Of a DNA stretch of 10,562 bases, positions 7,801 through 10,562 are shown piece after piece. Positions within the stretch are counted from its first letter, which is position 1; the number at the start of each line of letters is the position of its first letter. A program made the translations under genes and the position numbers. Below the pieces are notes generated by a model. The model did no database searches. It saw nothing but the letters and a program-made list of their open reading frames with translations, and had not been told where the DNA came from. Location: contig JAEEKC010000050.1 of NCBI GenBank assembly GCA_016282215.1, positions 1-10,562 of the forward strand, in the 5' to 3' direction. The stretch is from Lachnospiraceae bacterium. GTDB taxonomy: Bacteria > Bacillota > Clostridia > Lachnospirales > Lachnospiraceae.

Positions 7801-8294
7801 CTTTCAATGGTCAGAACAGAGGCCCGGCTTAGATAGATACCGCCGCCGTTTTGGGTGTTATTACCTCCGGTGATACAGCCATTTACATACTCATTATTCG
7901 AATCAAATGCTGTGGATGTGACGTCCAGATTACCATCAACCCTCAGTACATATCCGTTTTGGATCGCTTCTTTTTTTGACAGGCCGCGATCAATGGTATA
8001 ACCGGCCAGATCCAGGTATAAATGTTTATAGGCAGGCACATAAAGATAGTTGTATGAAGTGGGAGATGTACATGTAATATCTTCCCCCAGCCGGATGTGC
8101 GCATAATTTTCACCTCCCGCCAGGTAATGTTTCAGTTCAGACCAGTTATACACAACGTATGGATCCGATGCATCACCGGAGCCGGTGGTTTCCGTATTGG
8201 ACTCTGCCCAAACCCTGGTCCATCCGGCCGGCAAAAAAAAGATCATTGCGGCCATTAGCAGTAATCGGCAAATTGTTTTTCTAAAGTTTCGCAT
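4881..8294 (-). CDS. Giant secreted beta-helix surface protein (putative adhesin) with Ig-like and LRR C-terminus
   Basis: 1137 residues. I choose ATG 8294-8292, with AGGAGGT 8 bases upstream; an in-frame GTG at 8327 would lie ahead of that site. A signal peptide (MRNFRKTICRLLLMAAMIFFLPAGW, cut near VWA) precedes two copies of one architecture. Each copy has a strand-rich cap (LYLDLAGYTIDRG; VVLDLNGHIIDHG) and then ITGG and repeated GGGxY motifs typical of right-handed parallel beta-helices. Copy one spans about residues 45-260 and copy two about 470-700. Between them lies an InlB-like stretch ending FTLYAEWAKN (about 400-462). After copy two come an Ig-like segment ending AGTYYVWYMVAG..., a GGKEQ repeat (about 892-930) and a Lys-rich leucine-rich-repeat end (FKVTSIG, TKIGKSAFSGCKNLKKIQI). 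There is no LPXTG. Adhesion or glycan binding is likely for this architecture but unproven; a pectate-lyase-like enzyme is an alternative, though I see no catalytic motif. Confidence 0.82.
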   Translation of the reverse strand: MRNFRKTICRLLLMAAMIFFLPAGWTRVWAESNTETTGSGDASDPYVVYNWSELKHYLAGGENYAHIRLGEDITCTSPTSYNYLYVPAYKHLYLDLAGYTIDRGLSKKEAIQNGYVLRVDGNLDVTSTAFDSNNEYVNGCITGGNNTQNGGGIYLSRASVLTIERAAITGNQALNGGGMYVESAVNTLHCSRNTMISNNVAAEQGGGLYLGPGASCVLEQYGYNGCFVEQNKAKMGGGVYVGDAASLVLTSGSYLSNNITDSDSIDSAFSDGFVSDRAMIKLGYGTDCGKVYMQSGSELEIDEKKTKGSLYMEGKAGIVCAAAASDGAGVQNREYSEYNLTLAPDYCGYIRTSTDMSRDQLPLLKDENGNSLDHSLVCLNIDENREKNAGIVQTVYFFKEAKCKLQFNEVTNIYNDPNGTLTGFSTSSKANEGQHYDVGALFGVPEGSTETEFTLYAEWAKNSPQQPYRLTEWGEVNSAISHDGYFRLEEDLSPKYSRDPFTVPENTTVVLDLNGHIIDHGYSQKNWTNNGFIFRVENGGKLILRDSRPDQDHGNKFTYRQPYTKQSVSATGGIITGGFGVSDGGGVYVCEGGTFTMEGGTIFGNHTRGNGGAVYVCSGGHFTMKDGALINNSSGKNGGGVYADEDSAFAMAGGLICGNTASVSGGGIGFTGAFSVSGNTVVLDNHKGTDQYAADYENNVYLSTGSKVSVSAPLTAYDAKTLTGSLIGVTAQSAPTADQGVDLTTGLGGETTDPRGNASNFRSDNKAFKVALSAAGEAVLKLKINGEDESEEAVVTQVPVANDLTCTGSEQELVTPGEGDGGTMMYAIGSNETTEPAGNAYTSSVPKAIDAGTYYVWYMVAGDSEHYDSAAGCVSVTIKKAPDSDPGQGDQGQGGKEQGGKEQGDKEQGGKEQGGKEQGGKEQGGKQGQEGGDQGAKDPSGDQAKGIVKPGIGTISADGKTLTDEDGVTYRIMETISADELTNGLPIADQKSGGKYRITKIVVKKGKDGSEQVKSGTVEYVAPYDKNTTKIKTLASIRILGASFKVTSIGKRCGKGCEKLKTVIVGTNVTKIGKSAFSGCKNLKKIQIKAKKLKKVSSGAFKGIHKKAVIKVPSAKLAKYKKLLKGKGQGKGVKITK
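5521..5640. repeat. 15-bp tandem repeat array encoding Gly-Gly-Lys-Glu-Gln
   Basis: Six consecutive 15-bp units of the form CCGCCTTGTTCCTTG (5521-5610) differ at only one or two positions each. Two more degenerate units run to 5640. On the coding strand they encode GGKEQ, once GDKEQ, making a charged flexible linker in the beta-helix protein ahead of the leucine-rich C-terminus. Because 15 is a multiple of three, gain or loss of units changes linker length without breaking the frame. The array also holds other frames open on both strands, which are artefacts. Confidence 0.92.
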
Positions 8295-8301
8295 CAAATA
8301 T

Positions 8302-8352
8302 CGACCTCCTCTTTTTAAACTATTCACCCCCTCTTGATGCTGACTTAGTATA
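8302..8352 (-). promoter_or_regulatory. Candidate promoter and ribosome site for the beta-helix gene
   Basis: An extended -10 (TGT followed by TATACT, hexamer at 8352-8347) lies about 50 bases upstream of the start codon. An AGAGGAGGT ribosome site sits at 8302-8310. No good -35 is seen at 17 bp, where the sequence is part of a T-run, which fits an extended -10 promoter. The run is shared with the end of the upstream transcription unit, so terminator and promoter abut. Confidence 0.4.
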
Positions 8353-8366
8353 ACATTTATTTGCGT

Positions 8367-8401
8367 AAAAAAAAAGAGAGTTCACCGTTGCTGTTTCCGG
8401 T
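8367..8401 (-). terminator. Possible terminator after the MmcQ-EVE gene
   Basis: On the minus strand ACCG (8401-8398) can pair with CGGT (8386-8383), followed by GAACTCTC and then nine T residues (8375-8367). The stem is only four pairs, so the T-run is the stronger part of the signal. Its position, about 140-170 bases after the stop at 8538 and just before the beta-helix promoter, fits the end of the upstream unit. Confidence 0.35.
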
Positions 8402-8451
8402 CTTCAGCTTTGAAAATGGCCCTATAACTCCGTCCCTCCGGTCCATTCGTC

Positions 8452-8553
8452 TCATCCAAACTGCATCGCCAGTTTTTTCCCGATAAAGACACCGGCAATA
8501 CATCCCAAAACACTCAAAGCAATATATATTCCACCGCTTACGTACCATTCAAT
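8452..8553 (-). other. Possible one-helix peptide frame overlapping the end of the MmcQ-EVE gene
   Basis: A frame ending at TGA 8454-8452 reads EWYVSGGIYIALSVLG, then CIAGVFIGKKLAMQFG. That is one clean hydrophobic helix followed by a positively charged end, as in many real small membrane proteins. It overlaps the last codons of the MmcQ-EVE gene in another frame and has no ATG, GTG or well-placed TTG before the helix. An ATT at 8553-8551 would be the only near-start, and it is a rare one. Either the start is non-standard, or this is the end of a decayed gene, or chance. I include it because the composition is membrane-like and the span 8357-8537 otherwise holds nothing but the possible terminator. 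Confidence 0.25.
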
Positions 8554-9281
8554 GCCGCACTCAGACTGTTCGTGATTCCTCTCGGTCCTCGGATAGCGTA
8601 TATCCCGTACTCGTCCTTCAAAACATCGAAGGTGAACTTATCCGGCTTATACCGCTTCAGCAGCTTTATCTTCATCAAAGCCTTGATCGTCAGATTCTCA
8701 TCCTGATAACTATATGGAATATCCGTCTCTGTTACCTTACACTTATACATAATCGCTGATATCGGCGATCCGACATACATATAGACAGTATCGCCTGCCT
8801 TGATTCCACTCCCCTGTTTCCAGTTAATCTCTTTCGTATCATCAAAAGCATGAATGATATCGTAATACTTTGGATTTGCCGGTATAACCCATTCCTTCGG
8901 AGGACGAATCTTTTGTTTCTTCTTTGCCGATGCTGTAGCCAGGAAGCTCGCATCTATAAGGTCAAATACCTGCTCCTGCTTTACTGAACCGTCCAAAAAC
9001 ACAGTGATCCATTGCTGCTTGTTCATATGATAAGCAGGTATGATCCCATGCTGCTGAATCAGCATATCCCGAAAGAACATATCATCAGCCTTCAAGTTGA
9101 TGACCGGGATATAGCCTGCCGTATCCAGGCCCAGTTTATCCCCGCTCACCTCCATAACAAGTGCAAACCATTTATTGTTATCGCCATGTCTAAAAACAGC
9201 GTTATCAGGGTATCTCTTCCAGGGGTGCTCCGGCGAGACCTTGTATTTCTTTTTGATATATGCAAAAACAGCGTCTTTCAT
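8538..9281 (-). CDS. MmcQ/YjbR-like domain fused to an EVE-like (PUA-fold) domain
   Basis: 247 residues from ATG 9281-9279; an in-frame GTG at 9287 would overlap the upstream stop, but MKDAVFAYIKKKYK is the usual opening of MmcQ/YjbR proteins. Residues 1 to about 115 match that family's pattern: PEHPWKRYPDNAVFRH, then NNKWFALVMEV, IPVINLKAD and NKQQWITVFLDG. This double-wing fold is suspected of nucleic-acid binding. A Lys-rich linker (AKKKQKIRPPKE) leads to an EVE-like half: WVIPANPKYYDIIHAF, then GIKAGDTVYMYVGSPISAIMYKCKV and a C-terminus RGPRGITNSLSAALNG. EVE domains elsewhere bind modified bases in DNA or RNA, so the fusion may recognise modified nucleic acid; that is inference. The start is 2 bases past the HD gene stop, so translation is very probably coupled. 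No enzyme motif is visible. Confidence 0.82.
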   Translation of the reverse strand: MKDAVFAYIKKKYKVSPEHPWKRYPDNAVFRHGDNNKWFALVMEVSGDKLGLDTAGYIPVINLKADDMFFRDMLIQQHGIIPAYHMNKQQWITVFLDGSVKQEQVFDLIDASFLATASAKKKQKIRPPKEWVIPANPKYYDIIHAFDDTKEINWKQGSGIKAGDTVYMYVGSPISAIMYKCKVTETDIPYSYQDENLTIKALMKIKLLKRYKPDKFTFDVLKDEYGIYAIRGPRGITNSLSAALNGT

Positions 9282-9283
9282 AC

Positions 9284-9745
9284 TCACATTCCAAATTCGG
9301 CACAGAGCTTATCAAAACGAGCCTGCTCTTTTTCTTTGATCGGTTTTGACAGATCATTCATGCAGTGATGGATCACATCCGCATCCTTTAGAACCTCATC
9401 CATCGGACTGTCTTCCACCAATTTATCGTCGTGATGATAAACGGCGGAACAGATCATGTCAGTCTCTGTCCCGTCAGTCAGTTTTAGTTCTCCAAGTATT
9501 TCTCTTGCAAGATCAGCCCCTTTATGAGCATGATCATCATATGAGCCGGTCTTATAAGCATGAAGATCGTGAAGCATAGCCGCCATAGATGCGATCTCCG
9601 GATCAAGTCCCCGCTTCTTTGCTATCATGGTAGCTGCAAGCGACACCCCATAGAGGTGTGCTATCGCGCTGGTACGCTTGTCCGGATCTTCCATCTTATT
9701 AATCTCAGCATCCACATATTTGCGAAGTTCTTTTAATCTGCTCAT
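9284..9745 (-). CDS. Small HD-domain protein, putative metal-dependent phosphohydrolase
   Basis: 153 residues from ATG 9745-9743, with GAGGG about 8 bases upstream; an in-frame GTG directly precedes it. The HD superfamily metal site is readable: H30 in AIAHLYGVS, H59-D60 in MAAMLHDLHAYKTG, H104/H105 in AVYHHDDK, and D121 or D123 in LKDADVIHH. It therefore has the H...HD...D arrangement, with a small all-helical domain of typical length. Such stand-alone HD proteins act on nucleotides or phosphoesters in the cytoplasm; the substrate here is not determinable. It begins 34 bp after the small unknown gene. Its stop TGA is followed after 2 bases by the ATG of the MmcQ-EVE gene, indicating one operon and possibly a joint nucleic-acid or nucleotide task. 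The HD call is firm, the role is not. Confidence 0.85.
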   Translation of the reverse strand: MSRLKELRKYVDAEINKMEDPDKRTSAIAHLYGVSLAATMIAKKRGLDPEIASMAAMLHDLHAYKTGSYDDHAHKGADLAREILGELKLTDGTETDMICSAVYHHDDKLVEDSPMDEVLKDADVIHHCMNDLSKPIKEKEQARFDKLCAEFGM

Positions 9746-9779
9746 CACTCTTTCCCTCTATCCTCTCATTTCACAGTAC

Positions 9780-9935
9780 TTACAAGGAGAGACAATTATC
9801 TGTTACATACTGAATAAAGTCGTCTATGATGCCTTTCTTCCTATCCTTTATGTCCGATTCTTGGAAATCCGATCTTGAATATTTGGTGCCTGACACCATA
9901 AACTTTTCATTTGTGTAATTCTCGTTTACGATCAC
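9780..9935 (-). CDS. 51-residue unknown protein directly behind the antitoxin
   Basis: I place the start at GTG 9935-9933, four bases after the antitoxin stop; the frame is also open upstream, overlapping the antitoxin gene. The protein reads IVNENYTNEKFMVSG, then TKYSRSDFQESDIKDRKKG and IIDDFIQYVTDNCLSL. It is hydrophilic, with no signal peptide or membrane helix, and ends in an amphipathic stretch. I do not recognise it. Its place is where a RelE/ParE or Doc/Fic toxin normally follows a Phd/YefM antitoxin, but it is too short for an intact RelE (about 85-100 residues) and lacks motifs I know from those families. It may be a novel short partner, the remnant of a longer gene, or unrelated. 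The ribosome site is weak (AGAGAG), so translation would depend on coupling. Confidence 0.4.
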   Translation of the reverse strand: MIVNENYTNEKFMVSGTKYSRSDFQESDIKDRKKGIIDDFIQYVTDNCLSL

Positions 9936-9939
9936 TCTC

Positions 9940-10185
9940 TCATAAGCCAAGTCTCTTTTCTGCTTCTTCCATAGATACCCAGCCTTCTCTTCTTGCTGAA
10001 GCTTCACCCTTCTCTAATTCTGAAAAGAGGCTCTTGATTGCTCGCAATTCATCAAGTTCCTTAATCTTTACGATTGCGCAATCGCCTCTCCCATTCTTTG
10101 TCAGATAAACAGGATTCCCGTAGGTAACCTGACCAATAACCGCATTGTAATTTCTTAAATCCGAAACAGGTACAATATTTGGCAT
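9940..10185 (-). CDS. Phd/YefM-family type II antitoxin
   Basis: 81 residues, the usual length for the family, from ATG 10185-10183 with AGGGAGGG 7 bases upstream. The N-terminal half has the Phd/YefM pattern: IVPVSDLRNYNAVIGQV, then GNPVYLTKNGRGDCAIV and a helix KELDELRAI. This half forms the DNA-binding dimer that represses its own promoter. The C-terminal half (SLFSELEKGEASARREGW, then VSMEEAEKRLGL) is charged and would be the part that wraps a toxin. Such antitoxins neutralise mRNA-cleaving or Fic-type toxins. Here no recognisable toxin follows; a 51-residue unknown protein starts 4 bp downstream, so this antitoxin is either orphaned or paired with an unusual partner. Autoregulation is expected from the family but no clear palindromic operator was seen. 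Confidence 0.85.
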   Translation of the reverse strand: MPNIVPVSDLRNYNAVIGQVTYGNPVYLTKNGRGDCAIVKIKELDELRAIKSLFSELEKGEASARREGWVSMEEAEKRLGL

Positions 10186-10213
10186 CTGCTAGCCCTCCCT
10201 TTTCTTTTTTGTA

Positions 10214-10242
10214 ATCATAGCACAATGCAGCTTATTTGTTAT
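10214..10242 (-). promoter_or_regulatory. Candidate sigma-70-type promoter of the antitoxin gene
   Basis: ATAACA (10242-10237) and TATGAT (10219-10214) are separated by 17 bp. They match the consensus -35 at four of six and the -10 at five of six positions. Transcription would start near 10207, leaving a leader of about 20 bases that holds the AGGGAGGG ribosome site. The -35 touches the end of the decayed zinc-ribbon frame. Confidence 0.5.
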
Positions 10243-10370
10243 CATATTTTAAGTAAAATTATCCATAACTGGCTGCCTCCTATCCCAATAGCATATCCGC
10301 AGATCGGGCATACATAAAACTTTGAGCGAAGCATATTTGATGATACATTTGCATTATGAATAGTATTCCC
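10242..10370 (-). pseudogene. Remnant of a desulfoferrodoxin-like zinc-ribbon protein
   Basis: A 42-residue frame reads NTIHNANVSSNMLRSKFYV and then CPICGYAIGIGG before running into unrelated residues and a stop. The string IHN-x-x-(V/I)-S-x-NML-x-x-KFYVCPICG is highly characteristic of a zinc-ribbon module found in clostridial regulators and desulfoferrodoxin-like proteins. In intact members a second Cys pair (SCCG-type) follows; here it is missing, so the ribbon could not close. The in-frame upstream codon is TAA. The coding signal before it continues in another frame (10459-10280, reading SLDRIIPGNTTNTEDNNEKYKG). One extra G near 10368 would explain the break. I therefore call it a broken gene. 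The ribbon match is recalled family knowledge, not a search result. Confidence 0.5.
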
Positions 10371-10425
10371 TTATACTTCTCATTGTTATCCTCTGTGTTA
10401 GTCGTGTTTCCTGGAATAATTCTAT

Positions 10426-10562
10426 CTAAGCTTCTTTCACTTTTTTCCCGGTCATATATTCAGGCACAAGTGCAAACATAAATGTTCTTGGACCTGCATT
10501 GACAATTTCATGTTCTATATATTTTTCATCCTTAGTAAACTTATAACTTAGCAATCGTGATA
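10426..10562 (-). CDS. C-terminal 44 residues of an unrecognised protein (enters from right edge)
   Basis: The frame is open from the right edge to TAG 10428-10426 and contains no early start, so it is the end of a gene that begins outside the window. It reads SRLLSYKFTKDEKYI, then EHEIVNAGPRTFMF and ALVPEYMTGKKVKEA. The segment is soluble-looking, with a charged end. I do not recognise the family. Just before the stop is a run of six A residues (near 10442-10447). A one-base change there would connect this frame to the open frame at 10459-10280, which in turn leads toward the zinc-ribbon remnant. The gene may therefore be intact and end here, or may itself be part of a longer frameshifted pseudogene. 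The frame is seen; the choice is open. Confidence 0.45.
   Translation of the reverse strand, partial: SRLLSYKFTKDEKYIEHEIVNAGPRTFMFALVPEYMTGKKVKEA

Noticed and set aside
8295..8327. GTG start for the beta-helix protein
   Set aside because: The AGGAGGT site falls downstream of this GTG and is spaced for ATG 8294, which begins a normal signal peptide.
9780..9935. RelE/ParE or Fic/Doc toxin behind the antitoxin
   Set aside because: The frame is only 51 residues and shows neither a RelE-like pattern nor an HPFxxGN-type Fic motif.
1..10562. tRNA, rRNA, insertion sequence or phage attachment features
   Set aside because: No cloverleaf, rRNA stretch, transposase frame or matching terminal inverted repeats was noticed when reading both strands; short structured RNAs cannot be excluded by eye.

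Overview
The window looks like a chromosomal stretch of a Firmicutes gut-type anaerobe of the class Clostridia, probably Lachnospiraceae. This is inferred from strong AGGAGG-type ribosome sites, giant secreted modular proteins with BspA-like leucine-rich C-termini and InlB-like B-repeats, and a desulfoferrodoxin-type zinc ribbon remnant. No species can be named from the sequence alone. Every gene I can support lies on the minus strand, so transcription runs from high to low coordinates; the long plus-strand frames are shadows of the two giant genes.

In transcription order, the right end (10562-10186) holds the C-terminal tail of an unrecognised gene. It also holds a decayed zinc-ribbon coding remnant, inside which the promoter of the next gene appears to sit. 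From 10185 to 8538 a compact gene run follows: a Phd/YefM-type antitoxin, a 51-residue unknown protein where a toxin would be expected, an HD-domain protein, and an MmcQ/YjbR-EVE fusion protein. The last two overlap or abut (depending on the start), and no terminator is visible inside the run. A possible terminator and a possible one-helix peptide frame lie at 8367-8553.

The centre of the window (8294-750) is two exceptionally large exported proteins. The first (1137 aa) has a signal peptide and two internally duplicated parallel beta-helix modules. It continues with an Ig-like segment, a Gly-Lys-Glu-Gln tandem repeat and a Lys-rich leucine-rich-repeat C-terminus. The second (1349 aa) is a papain-like C1 cysteine protease with an intact Gln-Cys-His-Asn set. 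Behind the protease lie a lectin-like module, a fibronectin III module, Ig/MBG-like modules, an InlB-like repeat, a Cys-X2-Cys motif, a 60-bp-duplicated linker and the same kind of leucine-rich C-terminus. A strong hairpin terminator separates them. The shared, LPXTG-less C-terminal module suggests both are held at the same surface site, a putative adhesin plus protease pair; that is inference.

The left end (749-1) holds a frameshifted remnant of an unrecognised small gene. Then come a 73-aa two-helix membrane protein and the start of a cupin-domain protein cut off by the window edge, the last two forming a tight two-gene unit.
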